DNA from: JANWVO01 sp964458495
GTDB taxonomy: Bacteria > Acidobacteriota > Terriglobia > Bryobacterales > Bryobacteraceae
Reading direction: 5' to 3'
DNA length: 64,000 nucleotides
NCBI GenBank assembly: GCA_964458495.1
Contig: CAYWJB010000003.1
Span: 246,317-310,316, forward strand
The notes beneath the pieces were generated by a model. The model had not been told where the DNA came from and ran no database searches. It was given only the letters and a program-made list of their open reading frames with translations. This document shows positions 53,467 to 61,903 of the stretch, piece after piece. How positions within the stretch are numbered: the first letter of the stretch is position 1; each line of letters begins with the position of its first letter. A program made the translations under genes and the position numbers.

Positions 53467-53970
53467 ATGGCCGTCTTTCGATTCACCGTCAACGGCGAGC
53501 CGCGGGAAGTCGACACGTTCCCGGATCGCCCGCTGCTGGAAGTCCTCCGCGAGGACTTCTCTCTCACCGGCACGAAGTATGGCTGCGGCGAAGGCCAGTG
53601 CCGCGCCTGCACCGTGTTGCTCGACGGCGCCCCGGCGCTCGCCTGCATCACACCCGTGCGCGCCGCCTCCGGCAAGCGCATCACCACCATCGAGGGGCTG
53701 GCCCGCCCGGGCGCGCTGCATCCCGTGCAACAGGCGTTCGTCGAGGAAGGCGCCATGCAGTGCGGCTATTGCACCCCCGGCATGATCCTTCAGACGGTGG
53801 CGCTGCTCGAGCGCGCGCCCGCGCCCTCGCGGGCGCAGATCCTCGAGGCTCTGAACGGCAGCCTTTGCCGCTGCAATGGATACCCGCGCATCGTCGCCGC
53901 GGTCGAATTTGCGGCGCGGCTCCGGCGTGGCGCGGCACAAAGGCAGGAGGGCGCCCATGCCGCGAAATGA
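53467..53970 (+). CDS. [2Fe-2S] subunit of a molybdenum hydroxylase
   Basis: This 167-residue protein binds two [2Fe-2S] clusters: the plant-ferredoxin type by C40, C45, C48 and C60 (CGEGQCRACTVLLDG), and the second by C99, C102, C134 and C136 (QCGYCTPGM, CRCNGYPR). It is the electron-transfer subunit of the xanthine-oxidase family. GAGGAG precedes the ATG. It overlaps the large-subunit gene by 14 nt. Electrons probably leave to a cytochrome not encoded nearby. Confidence 0.95.
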   Translation: MAVFRFTVNGEPREVDTFPDRPLLEVLREDFSLTGTKYGCGEGQCRACTVLLDGAPALACITPVRAASGKRITTIEGLARPGALHPVQQAFVEEGAMQCGYCTPGMILQTVALLERAPAPSRAQILEALNGSLCRCNGYPRIVAAVEFAARLRRGAAQRQEGAHAAK

Positions 53971-55903
53971 GTCCTTCGAACCGGACCGCTTCGAGCTGTT
54001 CGAGCCGCCCCTGTACCGCTTCGAGATCACGCGCCGTCACTGGTTGGAATCGCTCGGCGCCGGCTGGCTGCTGACCTGCTTCGCCCTGGACACCTCCGGA
54101 CAGGGGCGCAGCGAAAGTGTGGAAGCGCGCATTCATCTGGGCGACGGCGGTGTCTTCACCGTTCTCAGCGGCAAGGTGGAGGAGGGCCAGGGGCCTCGCA
54201 CGGAGCTCGCCATGGCAGCCGCGGAAGAGCTCGGCGTCCCGCTCGAGCGGGTGCGCGTCATCCTCTGCGACACGGCGCGCACGCCCGACGACGGCATCAC
54301 CGCAGGCAGCCGCACGACGCCGCAAACCGTGCCCGCCGTGCGCCGCGCCGCTGCCGCCGCCCGCGGCTGGCTGACTGCCGAAAAGCGTCTCATCGAAAAC
54401 CCGCGCCTCACCGAACCCGGCCATTGGAGGATTCTCGGCCGCGGCCAGTGGCGCACCGATGCGCGCGACATTGTCACCGGAGCGCACCGCTTCCCCTCCG
54501 ACATCGCCCGCGACGGCATGCTGTATGGCTGCATCCTGCGCCCGCCCGCCTATGGCGCACGCCTGGAAGCCGTGGACGTGGACGCCGCGAAGAAGGCGGG
54601 CGCCGCCGCCGCCCTGCGCGACGGCGACTTCGCCGGCTGCGCCGCCCCCACGTCTTTCGCAGCCCGCAAGGCGCTCGAAGCCATGGCCGCCACCGCCAGC
54701 TGGTATGGCGGCCAAAAACATAACAGCGCCAATTTGTTCGATCACCTCCGCGCCACCGCAAAGGAGAAGGTCGCGCCCCTGCCCGGACGCACCCACTCCG
54801 CCGAATACCGCACCGCCTACATCCAGCACGCCCCGATGGAGCCGCGCGCCGCCGTCGCCGAGTGGCAGGACGGCAGGCTCACGGTGTGGACCGGCGCCAG
54901 CAACCCGTTCAGCGTCCGCAATGAGCTCGCCCGCGCCTTCGCTCTCCGCCCCGAAGATGTGCGCGTCATCGTCCCCGACTTCGGCGGCGGCTTCGGCGGC
55001 AAGCACACCGGCGAGGCGGCGCTCGAGGCGGCGAGGCTCGCTAAAGAAGCGGGACGCCCCGTGAAGGTCCGCTGGACGCGCGAGGAGGAATTCCGCTGGG
55101 CCTATTTCCGCCCCGCCGCGCTCATTGACGCGGAAGCGGTTCTGGAAAACGGCAAAATCCGCGCCTGGCAATTCACCAATTACAACTCCGGCGCCGCGGG
55201 GCTGCAGACTCCATACGCGATCCCCGGCCGCCGCGAGAAATACGTCCCTGCCGATCCGCCCCTCCGTCAGGGCTCCTACCGCACGCTCGCCGCCACGGCG
55301 AACAACTTCGCCCGCGAGGCGTTCATGGACGAGCTGGCAGCCGCCGCCGGCGCCGATCCGCTCGAATTCCGCCTCGCGCATCTCTCCGATGACCGCATCC
55401 GCGCGGTTCTGACTGCCGCCGCGGACAAATTCGGCTGGAAGCACAGGCGCGCCGCGCGCCGTCAGCCCAACCGCGGCATCGGGCTCGCCTGCGGAACGGA
55501 AAAGAACTCCGTGGTCGCCGCCTGCGTGGAGGTGGAAGTCGATCCCAAAGCGCGAACCGTCCGTCTGTTGGAGATCGTGGAAGCCTTCGAATGCGGCGCA
55601 ATTCTCAACCCGTGGAATACCCGCTCGCAGGTGGAAGGCTGCATCCTCATGGGCCTTGGCGCCGTGCTGCGCGAAGAGATCCGGTTTGAGAATGGCCGCG
55701 TCTCCAATGCCCGATTTTCGCAATATCACGTCCCGCGTTTCCGCGATTTGCCGGAAAAAATGGACGTGATTTTGCTCGACCGCAAAGACCTTCCGGGCGC
55801 CGGCGCCGGCGAAACGCCGATCATCGCCATCGCCCCGGCGATGGCCGGCGCCGTCTTCGACGCCACAGGCATGCGCCCGCGCTCGCTCCCGTTGCGGTGG
55901 TGA
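53957..55903 (+). CDS. Molybdopterin-binding large subunit (isoquinoline oxidoreductase/xanthine dehydrogenase family)
   Basis: This 648-residue protein has a Tat-like motif (TRRHWLESLGAGW, about residues 26-38) as in IorB-type enzymes. VEEGQGPRTELAMAAAEEL, DFGGGFGGKHTGEAA and the late GAGAGETPI, carrying the likely catalytic Glu, are the molybdenum-cofactor signatures. It is shorter than typical IorB proteins of about 730 residues. GGAGG precedes the ATG inside the small-subunit gene. It probably hydroxylates an N-heterocycle or aldehyde in the periplasm. No third FAD or cytochrome subunit is adjacent. Confidence 0.88.
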   Translation: MPRNESFEPDRFELFEPPLYRFEITRRHWLESLGAGWLLTCFALDTSGQGRSESVEARIHLGDGGVFTVLSGKVEEGQGPRTELAMAAAEELGVPLERVRVILCDTARTPDDGITAGSRTTPQTVPAVRRAAAAARGWLTAEKRLIENPRLTEPGHWRILGRGQWRTDARDIVTGAHRFPSDIARDGMLYGCILRPPAYGARLEAVDVDAAKKAGAAAALRDGDFAGCAAPTSFAARKALEAMAATASWYGGQKHNSANLFDHLRATAKEKVAPLPGRTHSAEYRTAYIQHAPMEPRAAVAEWQDGRLTVWTGASNPFSVRNELARAFALRPEDVRVIVPDFGGGFGGKHTGEAALEAARLAKEAGRPVKVRWTREEEFRWAYFRPAALIDAEAVLENGKIRAWQFTNYNSGAAGLQTPYAIPGRREKYVPADPPLRQGSYRTLAATANNFAREAFMDELAAAAGADPLEFRLAHLSDDRIRAVLTAAADKFGWKHRRAARRQPNRGIGLACGTEKNSVVAACVEVEVDPKARTVRLLEIVEAFECGAILNPWNTRSQVEGCILMGLGAVLREEIRFENGRVSNARFSQYHVPRFRDLPEKMDVILLDRKDLPGAGAGETPIIAIAPAMAGAVFDATGMRPRSLPLRW

Positions 55904-55907
55904 GGCG

Positions 55908-55943
55908 CCCCCGGGCCACGATTGCCGGGGCCATGCCCGGGGG
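55908..55943. terminator. Hairpin between convergent genes
   Basis: A perfect 9-bp inverted repeat (CCCCCGGGC / GCCCGGGGG, 18-nt loop) fills the gap between the molybdenum hydroxylase and the helicase gene on the other strand. It could serve both transcripts, but neither direction has a U run. Confidence 0.35.
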
Positions 55944-55970
55944 GAACGATCCTTGCCTGCCGCGAGCCCC

Positions 55971-58355
55971 TCAGGCGCCTGAAGATGACGCCGCGGCGGC
56001 CTCCGCCGGCGGAGCGGCCGCCAGCGCGGCCAGAATCTCCAGCGCCGCCTCCTTGGCGCGCGCCCCCGTCTCGCCCGCGGGTCCCGTACACGCAGGGCAG
56101 CCGTGTTCGCAGCCGCACCTCCCGATCAGGTCCCTCGCCCCCGCCAGCAGCCGGTCCGTCATCTCAAACAGCGGCGCGCTTTGCCCGATGCCGCCCGGGT
56201 AGTTGTCATACAGGTGCAGGTTCGGCTCGAAGCACTCCACCGGCGGGGCGATCTCCTCGGTGATCGCCACGCCCAGATCGCGAGGATCGCACATCAGCAG
56301 CAGAGCGGCCACCGTCCGCAGCGCATGGCTCAGCCCGGTGAGCCCGTTCAGCCGCTCGGCCGGCGTCAGGTGCGGAAACGCCTGCCAGAACGCCGCCGGG
56401 AAGTGCAGCCAGAAGCTCGTCGTGTGCATCTCCTGCTCCGGCAGCGACAGCGTCCCCGCGCCCACGTTCTCGTTGGTATAAAACTTGATCTTCTTGAACC
56501 CCACAATCTGCCGGTTCACTCGAACCTCGCCGTGAAGCGCCTCGGCGGCCTGTACGGCTCGCTTGGCGAACTCCTCCAGCACCTTCACCTGCGTGTAGTC
56601 GATCGCGTCCGTGTAATAATCGCACTCCACCTGCCGCACATACGCCTTCCGCCCGCCGTAATCCATCCGCTCCACCTGGTACTGCCGCGCCTCGTGCAGG
56701 TAGATTGCCTTCTCGTGCAGCTCCGTCAGCGCCGCCGGAAACGCCACCTCCCCGATCACCCGCTCCTCGCCTGTGATGTCGATCACCACGAAGTTGTCGC
56801 TGGTCACCGAGCGCAGGCTGATCGCGTCCGCCGGATACGAGTCCGCCACCCAGTGCCAGGCGCCCGCAGAATGGTGCACCACGCCCAGTTCGGCCAGATA
56901 CTGGCACAGCTCCGCCGTTTCGTGCGGGCCGAACCGCTCTCCGTCCTTCACGGGCAGCTCGAAGGCCGCGCACTTCAGGTGGCTGACCAGGATCTCCAGG
57001 TTGTCCGGATTCACCTGTGCATGCTCCGGCGGCGTCTCGAAAAAGAACTCGGGATGCTCCACCACATACTGGTCCAGCGGCGCGCTGGAGGCCACCAGCA
57101 GCGCCAGCGACGTGCCCAGCCTTCGCCCGGCGCGCCCGGCGCGCTGCCAGGTGCTGGCGATGTTGCCCGGATACCCGGCCAGCACCACCACGTCCAGCCC
57201 CCCGATGTCCACGCCCAGCTCCAGCGCGTTGGTCGCCACCACGCAGCGGATCTCGCCCTCCCGCAGCCCGCGCTCGATCTCCCGCCGTTCCCGGGGCAGG
57301 TACCCGCCGCGGTAGCCCCGCACCAAATCGGCATCCGCCGGTGGCCGCGCACAGGAGTCCTTCAGGTACTTCACCAGCACCTCCATCGCCAGCCGGTTGT
57401 TGGCGAACACCAGCGTCTGCTGCCCCCGCCCCACAAACTCCGCTGCCAGCCGCCGCGTCTCGTTCAGATAGCTGCGGCGGATGCCCAGCTGCCGGTTCAC
57501 CACGGGCGGATTGTAAAACACGAAGTACTTTTCGCCGCTCGGCGCGCCGTTGCGGTCGATCAGCACGAACTCTTCGCCCGTGAGCGCCGAAGCCAGCTCC
57601 GACGGGTTCGCAATCGTCGCCGAGCAGCAGACAAACTGCGGCCGCGAGCCGTAAAAGGCGCAGATCCGCTTCAGCCGCCGGATCACGTTCGCCAGATGGC
57701 TCCCGAACACGCCCCGGTAGGTGTGCAGCTCGTCGATCACCACATAGCGCAGGTTCTCGAACAGCTTGCTCCACTTCGTGTGGTGCGGCAGGATGCCCGC
57801 GTGCAGCATGTCGGGGTTCGTCAGCACCACGTTGGCGCGCTCGCGGATCTGCTTCCGCGCATCCTGCGGCGTGTCCCCGTCATAGGTGAACGCGCGCACG
57901 CCCGACCCCATCGCCTCCACAATCGAGTGGAACTCGTGCAGCTGATCCTCGGCCAGCGCCTTGGTCGGAAACAGATAGATCGCCCGCGCCTCCGGATCCG
58001 ACGCCAGCCGGTCCAGCACCGCCAGGTTGTAGCACAGCGTCTTGCCGCTCGCCGTCGGTGTCACCACAGCGATGTTCGAGCCCTGCTTCAGCGCCCGGAA
58101 GCTTGCCGCCTGGTGCGCGTACAACTGCCGGATGCCCCGCTCCTCCAGCACCTTGCGGATCGCTGCGGGCGCCTCATCGGGAATGTCTTCGAACTGCCCC
58201 GGCTTTGCCGGCTCGTGACGGATGGCGCGGATCGGGGAGTTCGGTTCCTCCATCCATGCCGACAGCCGCGCAATCGCGGCGTCCAGATCCGCCCGCCGCG
58301 ACAGCCCAAGCTTGTCCTCGCGCCGGGGATCGGGAAAGTCCAGACTCAGGTTCAT
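55971..58355 (-). CDS. DEAD/H-box helicase of the MrfA (YprA) family
   Basis: This 794-residue SF2 helicase has motif I TPTASGKT at 99-106, IDELH (motif II), SATIANP (motif III), the RecA2 motif VVATNALELGVDIGG and QRAGRAGR (motif VI). The C-terminus is the MrfA/DUF1998 zinc domain with C747, C749, C753 and C756 in CGCEHGCPAC. B. subtilis MrfA is a 3'-5' DNA helicase in mitomycin-C repair that works with the exonuclease MrfB, which is not adjacent here. The start is uncertain: an in-frame ATG at 58385 adds ten residues, and neither has a clear ribosome site. Confidence 0.92.
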   Translation of the reverse strand: MNLSLDFPDPRREDKLGLSRRADLDAAIARLSAWMEEPNSPIRAIRHEPAKPGQFEDIPDEAPAAIRKVLEERGIRQLYAHQAASFRALKQGSNIAVVTPTASGKTLCYNLAVLDRLASDPEARAIYLFPTKALAEDQLHEFHSIVEAMGSGVRAFTYDGDTPQDARKQIRERANVVLTNPDMLHAGILPHHTKWSKLFENLRYVVIDELHTYRGVFGSHLANVIRRLKRICAFYGSRPQFVCCSATIANPSELASALTGEEFVLIDRNGAPSGEKYFVFYNPPVVNRQLGIRRSYLNETRRLAAEFVGRGQQTLVFANNRLAMEVLVKYLKDSCARPPADADLVRGYRGGYLPRERREIERGLREGEIRCVVATNALELGVDIGGLDVVVLAGYPGNIASTWQRAGRAGRRLGTSLALLVASSAPLDQYVVEHPEFFFETPPEHAQVNPDNLEILVSHLKCAAFELPVKDGERFGPHETAELCQYLAELGVVHHSAGAWHWVADSYPADAISLRSVTSDNFVVIDITGEERVIGEVAFPAALTELHEKAIYLHEARQYQVERMDYGGRKAYVRQVECDYYTDAIDYTQVKVLEEFAKRAVQAAEALHGEVRVNRQIVGFKKIKFYTNENVGAGTLSLPEQEMHTTSFWLHFPAAFWQAFPHLTPAERLNGLTGLSHALRTVAALLLMCDPRDLGVAITEEIAPPVECFEPNLHLYDNYPGGIGQSAPLFEMTDRLLAGARDLIGRCGCEHGCPACTGPAGETGARAKEAALEILAALAAAPPAEAAAASSSGA

Positions 58356-58428
58356 AGCAGGAGATTCGCTTTTTCTTTGCCACATTAACGCATGGCGAAC
58401 CCAGCGTCAAGCGGATCTGCGGCCCGGT

Positions 58429-58770
58429 TTATCTCCCGGCGGAGGCGGCTTTGGCAAGCACCCGCTCGAACTCGTACCGTTGCATCGCCGCGGCAGTGGA
58501 CAGCCTCGCCCTGTCCCGGCGAACCACCGCGCCCTTGCAGTGCAGCCGAACCTGCACCCCCTCCTCGGCGCTCGGCAGGAAGACGAGGAATTCAATCAAC
58601 TGCCCCCTCTCCAGCACGCCCTCGGGATCTTCCAGCAGGATGCCTTTACAGCTGATGTTTCGGCTTTGCAGCCTTACGCTCTTGTACCGGTCCCCAATCT
58701 TGATGATTTCGATCGGTAAGCGAAGTTCGTACCGACGGTACCGCCGTTTCTCTGCCACAGGCTTGTCCAT
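58429..58770 (-). CDS. PilZ domain protein
   Basis: This 113-residue protein has the c-di-GMP-binding pattern of PilZ domains: RRYRRYELRLPIEI (the RxxxR element) and RNISCKGILLE (the [DN]xSxxG element), followed by a six-strand pattern. It probably binds c-di-GMP and controls motility, secretion or polysaccharide export, but no partner is attached. A TTG at 58797 would add nine residues; I prefer the ATG. It lies upstream of the helicase gene on the same strand with a 73-nt gap, so co-transcription is possible. Confidence 0.85.
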   Translation of the reverse strand: MDKPVAEKRRYRRYELRLPIEIIKIGDRYKSVRLQSRNISCKGILLEDPEGVLERGQLIEFLVFLPSAEEGVQVRLHCKGAVVRRDRARLSTAAAMQRYEFERVLAKAASAGR

Positions 58771-58885
58771 CAACCATCTAAGTACTTTTCGCTTCAATGG
58801 TCAATGACAGACTCGCAGATATCCACAGCGGAATGGGGCTTCATGTACTAGGTGATCCCTCGGGGCGGTTCATAACGGTAATAGT

Positions 58886-58921
58886 GTCCGGGGAAGCGGC
58901 GTTGTCACCGCTTCCCCGGAC
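58886..58921 (-). terminator. Strong hairpin after the small secreted-protein gene
   Basis: A perfect 14-bp inverted repeat (GTCCGGGGAAGCGG / CCGCTTCCCCGGAC, 8-nt loop) begins 7 nt after the stop at 58929. The sequence after it on the minus strand (ACTATTACC) is only weakly T-rich, so it could terminate transcription or protect the 3' end. Confidence 0.6.
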
Positions 58922-58928
58922 GTGCGCT

Positions 58929-59135
58929 TTACCGGCGCGGTCCCCGCTGCCCTTTGCCCGTCCCGCCCCCGGTCCCCGGCGAATGAATCGGCCCCGAGCC
59001 ATCCTGCGGGCCGCTCCGCTTGCCCTTCTTGCCCGCGTATGTACCGCTCTTCGGGTTCGGGCAAACCACGGTTTGCGCCGGCACGGCAACCAGGGTGAAG
59101 ACCGCCAATGCAGCCAGTGTGATCATCCTCTTCAT
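58929..59135 (-). CDS. Small secreted Gly/Lys-rich protein
   Basis: This 68-residue protein has a clear signal peptide (about 1-20, cleavage after PAQ). The mature part of about 47 residues is rich in Gly, Lys, Pro and Ser, with one cysteine, and lacks hydrophobic core residues, so it is probably unfolded. A perfect AGGAGGT ribosome site lies nine bases before the ATG, and a 14-bp hairpin follows the stop; both support a real, well-expressed gene. No family is recognised. Its function cannot be inferred. Confidence 0.7.
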   Translation of the reverse strand: MKRMITLAALAVFTLVAVPAQTVVCPNPKSGTYAGKKGKRSGPQDGSGPIHSPGTGGGTGKGQRGPRR

Positions 59136-59282
59136 CTCTTGAGACCTCCTTTTCGTCTCGCCTCAAAGAGATGCAGCCGCATGGCCAACGCATCAACACC
59201 TTTTTTCTCAATGACTTGCGAGATCCGTGGCGGCCCCGGCCCTGCAACTTCTGCACTCGCCCGGCGCTGCGCTGCGCAACTC

Positions 59283-59915
59283 TTACCTCTCTGCCTCCAC
59301 CACCGGCACCCCAGGCGGCGGCTCGAACCGGAAAGCCGAGTCCCGCACCGCCACATTCAACTGTTCCCCCGTGAAGCGGAACTCCATCGCCGTAGCGTCG
59401 ATCTGGTGGATCACCAGCCTCCGGATCTCGAACTCCGCCCCCAGCCAGAAATCCACCCTCGTGAACGGCATGCGGTCGTTGCGCGGCCATGCCGACAGCC
59501 GCACCTTTTCCCCTTCCCGCTCCACCTCAAACGTGCCAAACGTCTTCCGCAGATCCAGCCGCCCCAGCAGGAACGCCAGCGGAGCCCGGAAATCGTCTGC
59601 CTCCTTCAGCCGCGCCCGCTCCACCTGCTGCGCATCCGGCGACCAGAGCCAAACCCACTTGCCATCGCACACAAACAGCTTGCCCGCCGGACGCTCGTAC
59701 TCCCACCGCATCCGCCCCGGCTTGCGCAGCACGAGAATCCCGGACTCGATCCTCCGCGCGCGTCCCGCCACCAGATGACGCTGCTCGAAAGCCGCCCGCA
59801 GCGTCGTGGCGCGGTTGTAGCGCTGCTCCAGCCCGCGCACCGTCGCTGCGACATCCGGCGCCGCCGCGGGCGCCAGCGCCATCCAGCCCGCCATCACGCC
59901 TGCCCGGAGCATCAT
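59283..59915 (-). CDS. lolA: LolA-like lipoprotein carrier
   Basis: This 210-residue protein has a signal peptide (about 1-18) and the LolA fold: VRGLEQRYNRATTLRAAFEQ, GILVLRKPGRMRWEYERPAGKLFVCDGKWVWLW, and a later PRNDRMPFTRVDFWLG with strands pairing LVIHQIDATAMEFRF. LolA carries lipoproteins across the periplasm to the outer membrane. The ATG overlaps the stop of the methyltransferase gene by four bases. It could be a LolA paralogue, but no other copy is visible here. Confidence 0.88.
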   Translation of the reverse strand: MMLRAGVMAGWMALAPAAAPDVAATVRGLEQRYNRATTLRAAFEQRHLVAGRARRIESGILVLRKPGRMRWEYERPAGKLFVCDGKWVWLWSPDAQQVERARLKEADDFRAPLAFLLGRLDLRKTFGTFEVEREGEKVRLSAWPRNDRMPFTRVDFWLGAEFEIRRLVIHQIDATAMEFRFTGEQLNVAVRDSAFRFEPPPGVPVVEAER

Positions 59916-60844
59916 TCCTGTTCCAGATTACCGGGATCCGCGGCGTCCGCGTCCGCCCACCGGTCTCCCCAGGAAACCTTCCGCGCCTGCCGCCACTGCC
60001 GGTCGCGGCGCGTCACCGTGCGCTCCTGAACTCCGTCTCCCGTACACAGCCGCAGCCGGATCCATCCCTGCCGCACCTCCGGGTGCCGCAGCACGCGGGC
60101 GCTCGCGGCGCGGGCATCCTCCCTCATCACCGCCAGATAGCAGAACTTCTCGTCCTCGAACCCCAGCGATCCGCCCTTCAACTGCCGGTGCAGCCGCGAA
60201 CGCTCCACCCGCACCGCGAAGTGGCACCAGTTTTTGCCTTCCAGCGGACAAGCGCCTCCGTGCGGGCACGGCGCCAGAATCCGCGCGCCGGACTCCACCA
60301 GCTGCCGGCGCGCCGCCAGCAGGATTTCGAACCCCTGCGGCGTGCCCGGCTCCACAAGGACCAGTGCCCGCCAGGCGAGCCTCCACGCTTCCTCCACCAG
60401 CTTCGCCCGCGCCGCCGGCGCCAGCTCGTTCAGCACATAGGCCAGGCTCACGACATCATGAGCCTCCAGCCCGGGCAGGCGCTCGAGGCTCGCGCAAATC
60501 CTCTTCGCCGGGCGCAGATCCTCCCACCGCGGGTTGGCGTCCACCAGCGTCACAGGACACCGTGCCACCCAGGCGGCTGCGCCCGGTCCCGCGCCCAGAT
60601 CGAGCCACGACCCGGGTTGGAACGGCAGCTCCGCTGCCGCCCTTGTCAGCGCGGCGTAAGTCGCCGGCAGCCGCGTCGCCAGGTAAGCGGCGCGGCGGGC
60701 GGGCGTGTCGAGCATCGGCGGCAGCCCCTCACGGTAAGCCTCCGAAATACGCTGAGCAGCCGCCGCAAGCTCTGTGGTGGAGAAAGCGGAGACATGCTCC
60801 CGGATGGCTTCCAGCAGGTCGTCCGGCAGTCGCGCTGTCTGCAT
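59912..60844 (-). CDS. Rsm22-like SAM methyltransferase with Fe-S-type cysteines
   Basis: This 310-residue protein has a methyltransferase motif I WLDLGAGPGAAAW near residue 80-92, LAYVLNEL as motif IV, and a cysteine cluster CPHGGACPLEGKNWCHF with a further C in EDEKFCYLAV. These are the hallmarks of the Rsm22 family, whose mitochondrial members assist small-ribosomal-subunit assembly and bear an iron-sulfur cluster. A role in ribosome assembly or rRNA methylation is likely. No ribosome site is obvious before the ATG. It is coupled to lolA by ATGA. Confidence 0.88.
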   Translation of the reverse strand: MQTARLPDDLLEAIREHVSAFSTTELAAAAQRISEAYREGLPPMLDTPARRAAYLATRLPATYAALTRAAAELPFQPGSWLDLGAGPGAAAWVARCPVTLVDANPRWEDLRPAKRICASLERLPGLEAHDVVSLAYVLNELAPAARAKLVEEAWRLAWRALVLVEPGTPQGFEILLAARRQLVESGARILAPCPHGGACPLEGKNWCHFAVRVERSRLHRQLKGGSLGFEDEKFCYLAVMREDARAASARVLRHPEVRQGWIRLRLCTGDGVQERTVTRRDRQWRQARKVSWGDRWADADAADPGNLEQE

Positions 60845-60962
60845 ACGAGGGAGCCTGTCTGGATCGCGGAACCTTTCCGAGGTTGGACGAGGGCGCCTTC
60901 CGCCCGCTCGCGTCAGCGCATTCTCATGGACTGGCGGGGGCAGGGGAAGTGGAACCGGGATT

Positions 60963-61037
<75 letters not shown>

Positions 61038-61097
61038 ATCCCGTGGCTGGTTCCATACCCAATATAGCGCAGCCCGCCGTCAGAACGCGCGAGGAGA

Positions 61098-61463
61098 TCA
61101 CTTGCCCGCCAGCAGCATCCGCAGCGACACGGCCAGCAGAAACACCGCGTAGATCCGCCGGGCGACATCCGGCGGCAAGCCCAGCGTGATCCGCGCGCCA
61201 AAGTAGAAGCCGGCGAACAGCCCCACCGCCACCAGCGCCGCATAGACCAGATTCACGTGCCCGTTGCGGTAATACTCGATCGCCCCCAGCAGCCCCACCG
61301 GCGGAATCAGCGCCGCCAGCGAAGTTCCAACGGCATCAAAGTGCGGCAGCTTCAGCAGCAGGATCAGCGCCGGCACGATCACCAGACCGCCGCCGATGCC
61401 GAACATCCCTCCCAACACGCCGGCCACAAGGCCGATCCCGAGAAGCGGAACATAGGTGGACAT
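61098..61463 (-). CDS. Half-size TauE/SafE (TSUP) membrane protein
   Basis: This 121-residue protein has about four membrane helices and one TSUP repeat: GLVAGVLGGMFGIGGGLVIVPAL is the diagnostic glycine-rich motif, followed by GTSLAALIP and GARITLGLPPDVARRIYAVFLL. Usual TSUP transporters have two such repeats and about 250 residues, so this unit probably works as a homodimer, or with another half not seen here. It could export sulfite or an organosulfonate. TAAACT lies 11 nt before the ATG. Confidence 0.85.
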   Translation of the reverse strand: MSTYVPLLGIGLVAGVLGGMFGIGGGLVIVPALILLLKLPHFDAVGTSLAALIPPVGLLGAIEYYRNGHVNLVYAALVAVGLFAGFYFGARITLGLPPDVARRIYAVFLLAVSLRMLLAGK

Positions 61464-61687
61464 GGCTGACGGCCAGTTTACCGGAACCAGGCAGCAGCCC
61501 GCCAACCCGCCGCCTCGCGCCCTGCCGGCGCGCAGCTCATCCTCTGCCGCTACGCCGCTCATTCGCTCCGGCGGGCCCGAAGCCGCCACGCAGCTTGTCC
61601 CCGCATGGCGCGCCCGCCGCTCACGCCCGCACGTCCCGGAATCCGCCCCGCCGCCGCGCCCGCCACTGGGAAAAAGGCCCGGCTCTC

Positions 61688-61696
61688 TGCTATATT
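61688..61696 (+). promoter_or_regulatory. Extended -10 of the tRNA-Glu gene
   Basis: TGCTATATT (TGn plus TATATT) ends 11 nt before the tRNA 5' end. It shares the TGCTAT core with the his and Bat-operon promoters. The rest of the gap 61464-61687 shows nothing I recognise. Confidence 0.5.
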
Positions 61697-61707
61697 GAGA
61701 GCAGTAC

Positions 61708-61782
61708 GGCGCTATCGTCTAAGGGTTAGGACGGAGCCCTCTCAAGGCTCAAATACGGGTTCGAATCCCGTTAGCGCTACCA
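61708..61782 (+). tRNA. tRNA-Glu (anticodon CTC)
   Basis: A complete cloverleaf with acceptor GGCGCTA/TAGCGCT (first pair G-U), discriminator A and encoded CCA (61780-61782). The anticodon stem GAGCC/GGCTC holds the loop CTCTCAA with CTC at 61741-61743, reading GAG codons. The T arm is ACGGG-TTCGAAT-CCCGT. Confidence 0.97.
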
Positions 61783-61891
61783 TCTGCTGCACTTTCCCGC
61801 CTTCCGCATCCCACTGGTTCGCCGTCCCCATCCTCTCACGCCGGAACCAAAAATCCAGCCAAAACAGGATCGCAACGCCTGCGTGGGCGGG

Positions 61892-61897
61892 TATTCT
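61892..61897 (+). promoter_or_regulatory. -10 box placed for a leaderless transcript (61904 gene)
   Basis: TATTCT ends 6 nt before an in-frame TTG at 61904 (spacer GGACGC). The position supports TTG as the start rather than the GTG at 61883, which lies upstream of the box. Confidence 0.45.
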
Positions 61898-61903
61898 GGA
61901 CGC

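Noticed and set aside
56103..58388. A 761-codon open frame on the plus strand
   Set aside because: It is the antisense shadow of the MrfA-like helicase, with low-complexity composition and no recognisable domain.
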